This document shows positions 1-8,441 of a stretch of 9,794 nucleotides of DNA, piece after piece. The stretch's first letter is position 1. Every line of letters starts with the position of its first letter. A program made the translations under genes and the position numbers. Source of the DNA: Burkholderiaceae bacterium (lineage in GTDB: Bacteria > Pseudomonadota > Gammaproteobacteria > Burkholderiales > Burkholderiaceae); the NCBI GenBank assembly GCA_947374315.1, contig CANCBK010000065.1, positions 1 to 9,794 on the forward strand, written 5' to 3'. The notes beneath the pieces are model-generated. The model was not told where the DNA came from and did not search any database. It saw only the letters and a list, made by a program, of their open reading frames with translations.

Positions 1-86
1 TTTTTTAATTAAAGTCAAACTTAAATGTAATTCGCCCTACTTTGAAGCAAAAAACCGCAAAGCGACACATCTCAATTTCGTACAAA

Positions 87-116
87 CTGACAGAATCTTA
101 GCATAGGGGCTATCAG
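87..116 (+). promoter_or_regulatory. Weak candidate gyrA promoter with imperfect inverted repeat
   Basis: CTGACA (87-92, 5 of 6 to the -35 consensus) is followed after 18 bases by TATCAG (111-116, 4 of 6 to the -10 consensus). This would start transcription near 122 and leave a leader of about 20 bases. The same bases form an imperfect inverted repeat, CTGACAG (87-93) against CTATCAG (110-116), with one mismatch in seven pairs. The repeat could be an operator or a coincidence of the two hexamers. The arrangement overlaps the candidate outward promoter, so the two would compete. The main gyrA promoter could also lie elsewhere in the 140 bp. Confidence 0.25.
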
Positions 117-123
117 TCATCAA
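95..123 (-). promoter_or_regulatory. Candidate outward-facing promoter upstream of gyrA
   Basis: Read on the - strand, TTGATG (123-118) is followed after exactly 17 bases by TAAGAT (100-95), and the -10 is preceded by TGC, which is an extended -10 arrangement. Each hexamer matches the sigma-70 consensus at 4 of 6 positions. Transcription would start near base 88 and leave the window to the left, serving a divergent gene that is not included here. In Burkholderiales an ompA-type gene often lies on that side of gyrA; this is recalled knowledge and not visible in the window. Confidence is low because such matches occur by chance in AT-rich DNA. Confidence 0.35.
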
Positions 124-140
124 AATGATATTATTTCTAA

Positions 141-2855
141 ATGGAACAAGCCGCTAAAGAAACACTACCAATATCCCTAGAAGACGAAATGCGGCGGTCC
201 TATTTGGACTACGCAATGAGCGTCATTGTCGGCAGAGCCCTGCCAGACGTACGTGATGGTCTAAAACCGGTTCATCGTCGGGTCTTATTTGCGATGTATG
301 AATTAAACAACGATTGGAACCGAGCTTACAAAAAATCTGCCCGTATAGTTGGCGATGTGATCGGTAAATACCATCCACATGGCGATTCTGCGGTGTATGA
401 CACCATTGTTCGCATGGCCCAGGACTTCTCACTGCGCTATATGTTGGTTGACGGACAGGGTAACTTTGGCTCAGTAGACGGCGATAACGCTGCTGCAATG
501 CGGTACACAGAGATCCGCCTCCGTAAAATCGCCCATGAGCTTTTGGCTGATTTGGACAAGGAAACCGTTGATTTCGGGCCAAATTACGATGGTAGCGAGA
601 AAGAACCCCTAATTCTTCCTGCAAAAGTCCCTAATTTATTGATTAACGGTAGTTCGGGTATTGCGGTGGGTATGGCGACCAATATCCCTCCGCATAACTT
701 GGATGAAGTGATTGCGGCCTGTTTGCACGTATTGCACAACCCAGAATGCACGATTGATGAACTGATCGAGATCATTCCAGCGCCGGATTTCCCGACCGCC
801 GGCATTATTTATGGCGTTCAAGGGGTGCGTGAAGGTTATCGCACCGGCCGTGGCCGTGTAGTGATGCGCGCTAAAACCCACTTTGAAGATCTTGATAAGG
901 GTGCACGCCAGGCCATCATCGTTGATGAGTTGCCATATCAAGTGAATAAGAAGAACTTGCTTGAGCGCATTGCCGAGTTGGTCAATGAGAAAAAAGTAGA
1001 GGGTATTTCTGACTTGCGCGATGAGTCTGATAAGTCAGGCATGCGCGTAGTGATCGAACTCAAGCGTGGTGAAGTGCCTGAGGTTGTATTGAATAATCTC
1101 TATAAGAGTACTCAACTGCAAGATAACTTCGGTATGAATATGGTGGCTTTGGTGGATAACCAACCGCGCCTGTTGAACTTGAAGCAGATGCTCGAGTACT
1201 TCTTGCAGCATCGTCGTGAAGTAGTAACGCGCCGAACTATTTTTGAATTACGCAAAGCACGCGACCGTGGTCATGTCTTGGAAGGCCTAGCTGTTGCATT
1301 GGCAAACATTGATGAATTTATTGCGACGATCAAGGCCGCCGCAAACCCTGTGATTGCTAAGCAAGAATTGATGAGCAAGCCATGGGATTCCTCAATGGTG
1401 CGTGAGATGTTGGCGCGTGCTGAGACGGATACTCCGGGCGGCCGAAACGCATATCGCCCTGAAGGTTTGTTGCCGGAATACGGCATGCAAACAACGGGAC
1501 TCTATCGTTTATCCGACAGCCAAGCACAAGAAATTTTGCAGATGCGCTTGCAACGCTTGACTGGTCTTGAGCAAGACAAGATTGTGAATGAGTACAAAGA
1601 TGTTATGGCAGAGATTTCTGACTTACTCGATTTGCTTTCCAAGCCAGAGCGTGTCACTCAAGTCATTGAAACAGAGCTGAAAGAAGTGCAGGCAGAATTT
1701 GGTATTGCTGGTGGTGACAGTGGTCGTCGCTCATTTATTGAAATGAATGCAACCGAGTTGTTCACGGAAGACTTGATCACTCCGCAAGATATGGTGGTCA
1801 CGCTCTCAAACACCGGTTACATGAAAAGTCAGCCGTTGAGTGAGTACCGTGCGCAAAAACGTGGCGGTCGTGGCAAGCAAGCTGCCGCTACGAAGAACGA
1901 AGACTGGATTGAGACACTCTTCGTTGCGAATACGCATGACATCATCTTGTGCTTCTCCGATCGTGGCCGCATGTATTGGCTCAAGGTGTGGGAGGTTCCA
2001 CAAGGTAGTCGCATTTCACGTGGCAAGCCAATCGTCAATATGTTCCCGCTGATTGAAGGTGAGAAGATTACTGTGATTCTCCCGATCAAGGGATATCAAG
2101 ATGATCACTATGTATTCATGTCTACTAGCCTCGGTACCGTGAAGAAAACCCGTCTATCCGACTTCTCTAATCCACGTAAAGCTGGAATTATCGCGGTGGA
2201 TTTGAATGAGAATGACTTCTTAGTTGGCGCAGCTATTACGGATGGTAAACATGATGTGATGTTGTTCTCTGATGCCGGTAAAGCAGTACGCTTTGATGAG
2301 AATGATGTTCGCCCAATGGGTCGCACAGCACGTGGTGTACGTGGCATGAATTTAGGTGAAGGCCATCAAGTTATTGCGATGTTGGTTGCTCCAGCGGAGG
2401 CGGCAGAAGGCGCTGAAGCCGCTGTGGTTGATGTAAATGGACTGGCTATTCCAAGTAGCGTATTGACTGCAACCGAGAATGGCTTTGGTAAGCGTACTCC
2501 GATTGGTGAATACACCCGTCATGGTCGTGGCACTAAAGGCATGATCGCGATTCAGACAACTGAACGTAACGGTAAAGTGGTTGCTGCTTCATTGGTATCC
2601 CCTGAAGATCAAATTATGTTGATCACTACCGGCGGCATCCTAGTCCGAACACGTGTTTCAGAGATTCGTGAAATGGGTCGTGCGACACAAGGCGTTACAT
2701 TGATCAATGTCGATGAGGGTACGCGCTTGTCTGGTCTGCAGCGGATTGCCGAAAGCGATACCGACGATGAAAGCGATCTTGATGATGCTGAAGAGGGTGA
2801 CGTAGCCGCTGATCCAGTAGTTGATTCCAACTCTGATGAATCTGGTGATGCCTAA
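141..2855 (+). CDS. gyrA: DNA gyrase subunit A
   Basis: This is the DNA-cleaving and religating subunit of DNA gyrase (A2B2 with GyrB), which introduces negative supercoils using ATP. The start gives the usual short N-terminus before [17 protein letters not shown] (20-36), and numbering then matches E. coli. The active-site tyrosine is Y122 in AMRYTE. Ser83 and Asp87, the main quinolone-resistance positions, carry the susceptible residues. The breakage-reunion core runs to about residue 530. The GyrA-box QKRGGRG (572-578) in the C-terminal beta-pinwheel separates it from ParC. At 904 residues it is longer than the 875 of E. coli, because of a roughly 19-residue Ala/Glu-rich insert near 750-774 and an acidic tail (870-904: 16 Asp/Glu, no Lys/Arg). 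No Shine-Dalgarno precedes the ATG; the leader is AT-rich. It is first in the gene cluster. Confidence 0.98.
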   Translation: MEQAAKETLPISLEDEMRRSYLDYAMSVIVGRALPDVRDGLKPVHRRVLFAMYELNNDWNRAYKKSARIVGDVIGKYHPHGDSAVYDTIVRMAQDFSLRYMLVDGQGNFGSVDGDNAAAMRYTEIRLRKIAHELLADLDKETVDFGPNYDGSEKEPLILPAKVPNLLINGSSGIAVGMATNIPPHNLDEVIAACLHVLHNPECTIDELIEIIPAPDFPTAGIIYGVQGVREGYRTGRGRVVMRAKTHFEDLDKGARQAIIVDELPYQVNKKNLLERIAELVNEKKVEGISDLRDESDKSGMRVVIELKRGEVPEVVLNNLYKSTQLQDNFGMNMVALVDNQPRLLNLKQMLEYFLQHRREVVTRRTIFELRKARDRGHVLEGLAVALANIDEFIATIKAAANPVIAKQELMSKPWDSSMVREMLARAETDTPGGRNAYRPEGLLPEYGMQTTGLYRLSDSQAQEILQMRLQRLTGLEQDKIVNEYKDVMAEISDLLDLLSKPERVTQVIETELKEVQAEFGIAGGDSGRRSFIEMNATELFTEDLITPQDMVVTLSNTGYMKSQPLSEYRAQKRGGRGKQAAATKNEDWIETLFVANTHDIILCFSDRGRMYWLKVWEVPQGSRISRGKPIVNMFPLIEGEKITVILPIKGYQDDHYVFMSTSLGTVKKTRLSDFSNPRKAGIIAVDLNENDFLVGAAITDGKHDVMLFSDAGKAVRFDENDVRPMGRTARGVRGMNLGEGHQVIAMLVAPAEAAEGAEAAVVDVNGLAIPSSVLTATENGFGKRTPIGEYTRHGRGTKGMIAIQTTERNGKVVAASLVSPEDQIMLITTGGILVRTRVSEIREMGRATQGVTLINVDEGTRLSGLQRIAESDTDDESDLDDAEEGDVAADPVVDSNSDESGDA

Positions 2856-2867
2856 TTGGCATCCATT

Positions 2868-2872
2868 GAAGG
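2868..2872 (+). promoter_or_regulatory. Distant ribosome binding site of serC
   Basis: GAAGG ends 14 bases before the serC ATG, farther than the usual 5-9 bases, with AT-rich TTAATTAATTCATT between. It is the only purine-rich match in the 31-bp gap. The start itself is supported by protein alignment rather than by this site. Confidence 0.4.
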
Positions 2873-2886
2873 TTAATTAATTCATT

Positions 2887-3984
2887 ATGACGTTTGACCG
2901 CCGCATTTTCAATTTCGCTGCGGGGCCTGCCACAGTACCTGAAGAGGTATTAAAGCAGGCCGCTGCGGAGATGTTGAATTGGCAGGGGCTTGGCACTAGC
3001 GTGATGGAAATTAGTCACCGTAGCAAAGAGTTCATGGCCGTCTACGAAGAGGTGTTGCATGATTTGCGCACCTTAATGAATATTCCCGAGTCTTATGAAA
3101 TCTTGCTATTACAAGGCGGTGGCTTGGGCCAGAATGCCGCTATTCCGATGAACCTCATGGGCCTCGCTAAGAATGGCCCTAAGGCAGACTTCCTGGTAAC
3201 TGGCGTCTGGTCTGAAAAGTCCTTTAAAGAGGCGGATAAGTATGGAGTTGCGCATCTAGCAGCATCTTCTGTATCAGAAAAATTTAATACGATTCCAGCG
3301 CGCTCTACTTGGCAGTTATCTGATGACGCCGCTTATGTGCACTACTGCGCAAATGAAACTATTGGCGGCGTAGAGTTTCCAGATATCCCTGATGTGAATG
3401 GCAAACTTTTAGTTGCGGACATCTCGAGCAATATTCTCTCCAAAGAGATGGATGTATCCAAGTGTGGCGTTTGGTTTGGTGGCGCGCAAAAAAATATTGG
3501 TCCATCAGGCGTAACGATTGTGATCGTCCGTAAAGATTTGATGGGTCACAGCATGAAGATCACTCCATCGATTTGGGATTGGTCCAAGCAAGCCGCTAAT
3601 CAATCGATGCTAAATACACCGCCGACATTTGCTATTTACATGGCGGGCCTTGGCTTTAAGTGGCTACTAAAACAAGGTGGTGTAAAGGCCATCGAGAAAC
3701 GCAATCAGGAAAAAGCCGATTTGCTCTACGATTTCTTGGATCAAAGTAGCCTGTATGAGAATCGCGTGACTAAAGAATATCGCTCCAGAATGAATGTGAC
3801 CTTCTTCCTGAAAGATGAGAATTTAAATGCGGCGTTTTTGGCGCAATCCAATGCGGCAGGACTGGTCGCGCTGCGCGGTCATAAGGCGGCGGGCGGTATG
3901 CGTGCCAGTATTTATAACGCCATGCCACTCGAAGGAGTTCAGGCCCTAGTGGAATTTATGCGTGACTTTGAAAGGCGTGCTTAA
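2887..3984 (+). CDS. serC: Phosphoserine aminotransferase
   Basis: This cytosolic PLP enzyme converts 3-phosphohydroxypyruvate and glutamate to 3-phosphoserine (serine pathway). In proteobacteria the same enzyme also transaminates a pyridoxal-phosphate precursor (4-phosphohydroxy-threonine). The N-terminus IFNFAAGPATVPEEVL is the family hallmark, and GTSVMEISHRSKEF follows. The PLP-forming lysine is K202 in FGGAQKNIGPSG. T158 (in HYCANETIGG) and D178 (in ADISSN) match the cofactor contacts T153 and D174 of E. coli with the same offset of about four residues. Its 365 residues compare with 362 in E. coli, so it is complete. The stop codon overlaps the pheA start by one base. The gyrA-serC-pheA order is usual in Burkholderiales, and serC next to aromatic genes also recalls serC-aroA in enterics. 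Confidence 0.97.
   Translation: MTFDRRIFNFAAGPATVPEEVLKQAAAEMLNWQGLGTSVMEISHRSKEFMAVYEEVLHDLRTLMNIPESYEILLLQGGGLGQNAAIPMNLMGLAKNGPKADFLVTGVWSEKSFKEADKYGVAHLAASSVSEKFNTIPARSTWQLSDDAAYVHYCANETIGGVEFPDIPDVNGKLLVADISSNILSKEMDVSKCGVWFGGAQKNIGPSGVTIVIVRKDLMGHSMKITPSIWDWSKQAANQSMLNTPPTFAIYMAGLGFKWLLKQGGVKAIEKRNQEKADLLYDFLDQSSLYENRVTKEYRSRMNVTFFLKDENLNAAFLAQSNAAGLVALRGHKAAGGMRASIYNAMPLEGVQALVEFMRDFERRA
3970..3975 (+). promoter_or_regulatory. Ribosome binding site of pheA
   Basis: GAAAGG lies inside the last codons of serC and ends 8 bases before the pheA ATG at 3984. It is the best-placed Shine-Dalgarno sequence in the window and supports both the start choice and coupling to serC through the TAATG overlap. 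Confidence 0.65.
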
Positions 3985-5063
3985 TGAGTACTGAAGAACA
4001 GCGCCTGGCGCCCATTCGCGACAAGATCGATGCGCTGGATGCGCAGATTTTAGATTTACTTACACAGCGGGCAAAAGCGGCGCAAGAGGTGGGTCATGTC
4101 AAGGGTGGTTTTTCGTCGCCTGTATTTCGTCCTGAGCGCGAACGTCAAGTCGTTGCACGCTTGCAGGCCATTAATGCTGGCCCTTTATTGCCAGATGGCA
4201 TCGCTGCGATTTGGCGTGAAGTCATGTCAGCGTGCAGAGCCCTAGAGGCTCGTCAAACCATTGCCTATCTTGGGCCGGTAGGTACATTTTCAGAGCAAGC
4301 GGCGCAAACCTATTTTGGCCATTCTATTGCCGGCCTCCCCTGTAATAGTATTGATGAGGTATTTAAGGCGGTAGAAAAGGGCGCGGCTCAGTTTGGAGTT
4401 GTTCCTGTTGAGAATTCTAGCGAAGGGGCTATTTCTCGTACTTTAGATTTACTTCTAGATTCTTCGATGCGCATTAGTGGTGAAGTAGTTCTCCCTATTC
4501 GTCACCATCTCTTAACTAAGAGCGGGAATTTGGACGGCGTAACCACAGTGTGTGCTCATGCTCAGGCGTTAGCCCAATGTCAGCAGTGGCTAAGTTTGCA
4601 TGCGCCTCAATTAAAGCGCCAAGCTGTGAGTAGTAATGCGGAAGCAGCTCGCATGGCGGCAAGCGATCCAAGCCTAGCTGCAATCGCGGGTGATCCAGCG
4701 CAAGAGGCTTATGGATTGCAGGCAATTGCTACGCAGATTCAGGATGATCCTCATAATCGCACTCGCTTTGTGGTGGTTGGAACATACGAGTGTCAGCCAA
4801 CCGGTGCGGATCAAACTTCTTTAGTGCTTTCAGTGGACAACCAGCCAGGCGCAGTTCATCGTTTGCTGGAGCCCCTATCAAAGCATGGCGTTTCGATGAA
4901 TCGCTTTGAATCCCGCCCTGCGCGTAAAGGGACCTGGGAATATCATTTTTATATCGACGTGGCTGGTCATGCGGCAGATCCAAGGGTAGCCAAGGCTTTG
5001 GAAGAGCTCAAAATGATTGCAGCCTTTTATAAAAACCTCGGCTCATACCCGCATTCAGCATGA
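3984..5063 (+). CDS. pheA: Bifunctional chorismate mutase / prephenate dehydratase (P-protein)
   Basis: It converts chorismate to prephenate and then to phenylpyruvate, the branch to phenylalanine. Three domains are visible. The AroQ chorismate mutase (about 5-92) carries R12, R29, K40 and R52-E53, equivalent to R11, R28, K39, R51 and E52 of E. coli. The prephenate dehydratase (about 92-275) begins IAYLGPVGTFSEQAA, has VPVENSSEGA (140-149) and the catalytic TRF motif at 260-262. The C-terminal ACT domain (about 278-355) has ESRP (309-312) and PGAV (288-291), the positions that bind phenylalanine in characterised enzymes. Feedback inhibition by phenylalanine is therefore expected. The second site reads GAVH rather than the common GALV. 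The length of 359 residues is normal for the non-enteric type. The start overlaps serC, and the end overlaps hisC in ATGA. Confidence 0.97.
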   Translation: MSTEEQRLAPIRDKIDALDAQILDLLTQRAKAAQEVGHVKGGFSSPVFRPERERQVVARLQAINAGPLLPDGIAAIWREVMSACRALEARQTIAYLGPVGTFSEQAAQTYFGHSIAGLPCNSIDEVFKAVEKGAAQFGVVPVENSSEGAISRTLDLLLDSSMRISGEVVLPIRHHLLTKSGNLDGVTTVCAHAQALAQCQQWLSLHAPQLKRQAVSSNAEAARMAASDPSLAAIAGDPAQEAYGLQAIATQIQDDPHNRTRFVVVGTYECQPTGADQTSLVLSVDNQPGAVHRLLEPLSKHGVSMNRFESRPARKGTWEYHFYIDVAGHAADPRVAKALEELKMIAAFYKNLGSYPHSA

Positions 5064-6184
5064 GCTCTAAGATCGGTTTAAAACATATTCATGCCATTGC
5101 ACCTTACATCGGTGGGCGCCCGATCAGCGAGGTCGCGCGTGAGTACGGCCTGGATGAAGGCAAGATAGTGAAACTGGCTTCCAATGAGAATCCATTGGGT
5201 ATGCCAAAGTCTGCACAAGAGGCGATGCTCAAGGCAGCATCGGACTTAGGTCGCTATCCAGATTCAAATGGTTTTGAACTTAAAAATGTTTTATCAGCCC
5301 GCTTGGGTGTTCCGGCAGATTGGATCACGCTTGGCAATGGCAGTAACGATATTTTGGAATTGGCTGCTCGAGCAGTTGCGCAAGCGGGCGATGAGGTGAT
5401 TTTTTCTCGCCATGCTTTTGCTGTTTATCCACTGGCTACACAGGCCATTGGCGCCAAATCGATTGAGGTTGCCCCAACCGCTAGTTACGGTCATGATTTG
5501 CCTGCAATGTTGCAGGCAATCAAGACATCGGGTGATAAAGCAAAACTAGTTTTCGTTGCCAATCCTAATAATCCTACTGGTAGTTACTTGACCGCGAAAG
5601 AGATTGAAGATTTTTTAATCGCTGCGCCAGCTAATGTGGTGGTGGTATTGGATGAGGCTTACAACGAATACCTTGCCCCGGAGCAGCGCTATGACGCGAT
5701 TGCTTGGGTTAAGCGCTTCCCGAATATGATTTTGTCGCGCAGCTTTTCTAAGGCGTATGGCTTGGCAGGATTGCGGATTGGCTATGGCGTGGCGCAGCCT
5801 GCCTTGACTGATTTATTAAATCGTATTCGTCAACCATTTAATGTAAACAGCCTTGCGCAAGCTGCAGCGATTGCCGCATTCCAAGATCTTGAATTTCTGA
5901 AGCAAGGTTTTGAATTAAATCGTGCGGGCTTGACTCAGCTCACTCAAGCATTTGATGCGCTTGGTCTGACTTATCTTCCTTCGGCTGGAAACTTTGTACT
6001 GGTGAAGGTGGGTGAAGATGATAGTGCGGGTGCTCGCATTAATCTGGCTTTGCTCAAGCGCGGCATCATTGTGCGCCCGGTTGCAAATTATGGCTTGCCA
6101 CAGTGGTTGCGCATTTCGATTGGCTTGCCCGAAGAGAATGCCGCCTTCATTGTCGCTCTGCGTGAGATATTGGCGCAGCAGTAA
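5060..6184 (+). CDS. hisC: HisC-family histidinol-phosphate / aromatic aminotransferase
   Basis: A class I/II fold-type I PLP aminotransferase of the HisC family, 374 residues and complete. Visible motifs are the N-terminal KLASNENPLG, NPNNPTG (168-174), DEAY (198-201), the PLP lysine K231 in SRSFSKAYGLAGLR, and R239. The family transaminates imidazole-acetol phosphate in histidine synthesis, and many members also accept phenylpyruvate, 4-hydroxyphenylpyruvate or prephenate. It sits between pheA and tyrA, away from any his genes. From that I infer that its main or additional role here is the aromatic transamination step; a second hisC in the his operon would strengthen this. The start overlaps the pheA stop (ATGA, 4 bp). 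No Shine-Dalgarno is visible, so translation probably depends on coupling. Confidence 0.9.
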   Translation: MSSKIGLKHIHAIAPYIGGRPISEVAREYGLDEGKIVKLASNENPLGMPKSAQEAMLKAASDLGRYPDSNGFELKNVLSARLGVPADWITLGNGSNDILELAARAVAQAGDEVIFSRHAFAVYPLATQAIGAKSIEVAPTASYGHDLPAMLQAIKTSGDKAKLVFVANPNNPTGSYLTAKEIEDFLIAAPANVVVVLDEAYNEYLAPEQRYDAIAWVKRFPNMILSRSFSKAYGLAGLRIGYGVAQPALTDLLNRIRQPFNVNSLAQAAAIAAFQDLEFLKQGFELNRAGLTQLTQAFDALGLTYLPSAGNFVLVKVGEDDSAGARINLALLKRGIIVRPVANYGLPQWLRISIGLPEENAAFIVALREILAQQ

Positions 6185-6216
6185 TTTAAAAATACAGATA
6201 CAAAATATATTCGCTA
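6185..6216 (+). other. AT-rich hisC-tyrA gap
   Basis: This 32-bp spacer is almost entirely A/T and has no Shine-Dalgarno sequence ahead of the tyrA ATG. It is the largest gap inside the amino-acid gene run. An unstructured A/U-rich leader of this kind is consistent with ribosomal protein S1-assisted initiation. TTGGCG (6170-6175) upstream is a possible -35, but no well-spaced -10 accompanies it, so I do not call a promoter. Confidence 0.4.
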
Positions 6217-7098
6217 ATGACCATCATTAATCCTGCAAGCAATTACGGAACTGTCACCATTGTTGGTGTTGGTTTGATTGGCGCTTCATTGGGTTTGGCT
6301 CTAAAAAAAGCAGGCGTGGTTAATAGGGTGTTAGGTGTAGGCCGTAGCGCAGAGAATCTTGATCAAGCGCTCAAAATGGGCGCGATTGATGCTGTGGTGG
6401 ATTTAGTTGATGCCGCCAAACAGTCTGATGTGATTGTGCTGTGTGTGCCGGTTGCGCAGATGCGTGCTGCTTTTGAAGTGATGGAACCGCATCTTGAGCC
6501 TCGGACAATGTTGACGGATGCGGGCAGCACAAAAGGGGACGTCATTTTGGCCGCCAAGGAAGTGCTGGGGAAGAAAGCTTGTCAGTTTGTGCCGGCCCAT
6601 CCGATTGCCGGCGGAGCGCAACATGGCGCGAGTGCAGCAAAAGCAGATCTCTTTCGCGGTAAGCAAACCATTATTTGCCCGCTACAAGAAAACTCCCCGC
6701 AGGATACGGATTTAATTGAAGGCTTTTGGCAGTCTGTTGGCTCTGTTGTCAAAAAGATTTCTTGTGTGCAGCACGATGCCATTTATGCGGCTGTGTCACA
6801 TTTGCCGCACATTCTGTCTTATGCCTTAATGGCGAGCGTAGTGAACTCTGAAGATGCCGAGCAGAAGCTCAGTCATGTGGGGGCGGGCTTTAAAGATTTC
6901 ACGCGCATTGCGGCATCGAGCCCAGAAATGTGGCGTGATATTTGCTTGGGAAATCGCACTGCAGTTCTTAAGGAATTGGATCAATACCTATTAATCGTGA
7001 ATCATATGCGCAAACTCATTTCTGACAATGATGGTCCTGGTATCGAGAAGTTGTTTCAGAAGGCTAGCCAAGCACGCCAAGATATGGATGCGCTTTGA
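6217..7098 (+). CDS. tyrA: Prephenate/arogenate dehydrogenase
   Basis: It oxidatively decarboxylates prephenate (to 4-hydroxyphenylpyruvate) or arogenate (to tyrosine), the tyrosine branch. It is a stand-alone TyrA of 293 residues, with no fused chorismate mutase or ACT domain. The Rossmann motif G17-x-G19-x-x-G22 opens the protein. DAGSTK (101-106), HPIAG (128-132), SHLPH (194-198) and GFKDFTRIA (224-232) match the conserved catalytic and substrate regions; S104, H128, H195 and R230 correspond to active-site residues of characterised TyrA proteins. Two differences stand out. The end of strand beta-2 reads GVGRS (40-44), without the acidic residue typical of NAD enzymes. The usual Glu after HPxAGx is A134. 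ATG 6217 is the only good start, although it lacks a Shine-Dalgarno. Whether it prefers prephenate or arogenate is not settled. Confidence 0.93.
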   Translation: MTIINPASNYGTVTIVGVGLIGASLGLALKKAGVVNRVLGVGRSAENLDQALKMGAIDAVVDLVDAAKQSDVIVLCVPVAQMRAAFEVMEPHLEPRTMLTDAGSTKGDVILAAKEVLGKKACQFVPAHPIAGGAQHGASAAKADLFRGKQTIICPLQENSPQDTDLIEGFWQSVGSVVKKISCVQHDAIYAAVSHLPHILSYALMASVVNSEDAEQKLSHVGAGFKDFTRIAASSPEMWRDICLGNRTAVLKELDQYLLIVNHMRKLISDNDGPGIEKLFQKASQARQDMDAL

Positions 7099-8426
7099 TG
7101 AGTAGTTTGCCCAGTATTAATGTTGGACCATTCAATCGCGCTCAAGGCTCAATTGTTTTGCCTGGTTCAAAAAGTATTTCCAACCGTGCGCTACTGTTAG
7201 CGGCGCTATCCTCGGGCACGACTACCCTTAAAAATCTATTGGACGCCGATGATACGCAGGTGATGCGTAATGCACTGCGTCAACTAGGTCTATCGGTCAC
7301 TGATCAAGCTGATAGTGTCTGTGTGATTGAGGGTAGCGGAGGAAAATTCCCAGTACGTGATGCGGATCTTTTTATGGGTAATGCAGGCACAGCCATTCGT
7401 CCATTGACTGCAGCGCTTGCAATGCAAGGTGGTAGCTATCGTTTGTCTGGCGTGCCACGTATGCATGAGCGTCCCATTCGTGATTTGGTAGATGGCTTGC
7501 GTCAAGTGGGCGCGAAGATGGATTACGAATTGCAGGAAGGTTACCCGCCAATCAAGATTTCTGCGGCGGATATTGAAATCAAGGATGTCGTTAAAGTTCG
7601 TGGTGATGTTTCTAGCCAGTTCCTAACCGCCTTATTGATGGCCTTACCTTTGGTGGCTAAGGAGCCAGTCAAGATTGAAGTGATTGGCGAACTCATTTCT
7701 CGTCCCTATATTGAGATCACTCTCAAACTCATGGCGCGCTTTGGTGTCAAAGTGATTTGCCCTGATTCGCAGTCTTTTGTAATTCCTGCTAAAACTTCTG
7801 AGGCTGTATATCAAAGTCCTGGAGTGTTATCTGTCGAGGGCGATGCATCTTCCGCATCTTATTTCCTGGCGCTTGGTGCTTTAGGTGGTGGACCGGTACG
7901 GGTTCTTGGTGTGGGTAGCGACAGCATTCAGGGTGATGTTGCCTTTGCTGATGCATTAGCGTTAATGGGCGCAAAGGTTTCCTTCGGCGAAGATTGGATT
8001 GAGGTTGCTGGTGTGAAAAATGCCACGGGCAAGTTAAATGGCATCACGATGGATTGCACTGAAATCCCGGATGCGGCAATGACTTTGGCGGTCGCCGCAT
8101 TGTTTGCCGACGGACCCACCCGCTTAAACAATATTGCGAGTTGGCGAGTGAAAGAGACGGATCGCATTGCGGCTATGGCTAAAGAGTTAAAAAAGGTAGG
8201 CGCCATTGTTGAAGAGGGTGCTGACTATATCGTGGTCCAGGCGCCTCAATCCCCCTCTAATTGGAAGTCGCCTAGCGAAGGCATTGATACCTATGATGAC
8301 CATCGCATGGCCATGTGTTTCTCTTTGGCGGCTTTTGGCCCCAATGCCCTGAAGATCAATGACCCCAATTGTGTTGCTAAAACATTCCCCGCTTATTTTG
8401 CTGAATTTGCGAAGATTGTTGCCTAA
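7098..8426 (+). CDS. aroA: 3-phosphoshikimate 1-carboxyvinyltransferase (EPSP synthase)
   Basis: It joins shikimate-3-phosphate and phosphoenolpyruvate to give EPSP, the penultimate step to chorismate. I choose ATG 7098, giving 442 residues. A TTG one codon upstream (7095) is open but inferior, since ATG 7098 overlaps the tyrA stop in the common TGATG coupling pattern. Key residues are K25 in [25 protein letters not shown] (95-103), D325 in [11 protein letters not shown]353 in RVKETDR, and DDHRMAM near the C-terminus. The G97 and P102 equivalents of the glyphosate-contact loop are unaltered, so it looks like the ordinary class I, glyphosate-sensitive type. The length is slightly above the 427 of E. 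coli. Only a weak GGA precedes the start, so coupling to tyrA is likely. cmk follows after 15 bp. Confidence 0.97.
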   Translation: MSSLPSINVGPFNRAQGSIVLPGSKSISNRALLLAALSSGTTTLKNLLDADDTQVMRNALRQLGLSVTDQADSVCVIEGSGGKFPVRDADLFMGNAGTAIRPLTAALAMQGGSYRLSGVPRMHERPIRDLVDGLRQVGAKMDYELQEGYPPIKISAADIEIKDVVKVRGDVSSQFLTALLMALPLVAKEPVKIEVIGELISRPYIEITLKLMARFGVKVICPDSQSFVIPAKTSEAVYQSPGVLSVEGDASSASYFLALGALGGGPVRVLGVGSDSIQGDVAFADALALMGAKVSFGEDWIEVAGVKNATGKLNGITMDCTEIPDAAMTLAVAALFADGPTRLNNIASWRVKETDRIAAMAKELKKVGAIVEEGADYIVVQAPQSPSNWKSPSEGIDTYDDHRMAMCFSLAAFGPNALKINDPNCVAKTFPAYFAEFAKIVA

Positions 8427-8441
8427 GCCCATCTTGATCTC

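Noticed and set aside
1..13. T-run plus TTTAATTAAA palindrome as a terminator
   Set aside because: The hairpin that would have to precede the T-run is outside the window, and the palindrome is pure A/T and too weak.
127..134. TATTAT just before the gyrA ATG as a -10 element
   Set aside because: It matches 5 of 6 positions but is 6 bases from the start codon and has no -35 at the right spacing (106-111 is GGGGCT).
378..404. Quinolone-resistance substitutions in gyrA
   Set aside because: Positions 83 and 87 are Ser and Asp, the ordinary susceptible residues.
223..624. 133-codon open frame on the - strand within gyrA
   Set aside because: It lies entirely antisense to the strongly conserved gyrase core, has no recognisable domain or ribosome binding site, and reads as low-information shadow sequence.
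6012..6230. 72-codon + strand frame over the hisC end and tyrA start
   Set aside because: It is out of frame with hisC and composed of Cys/Ser/Leu-rich shadow sequence, with no start signal. It only appears open because of the AT-rich gap.
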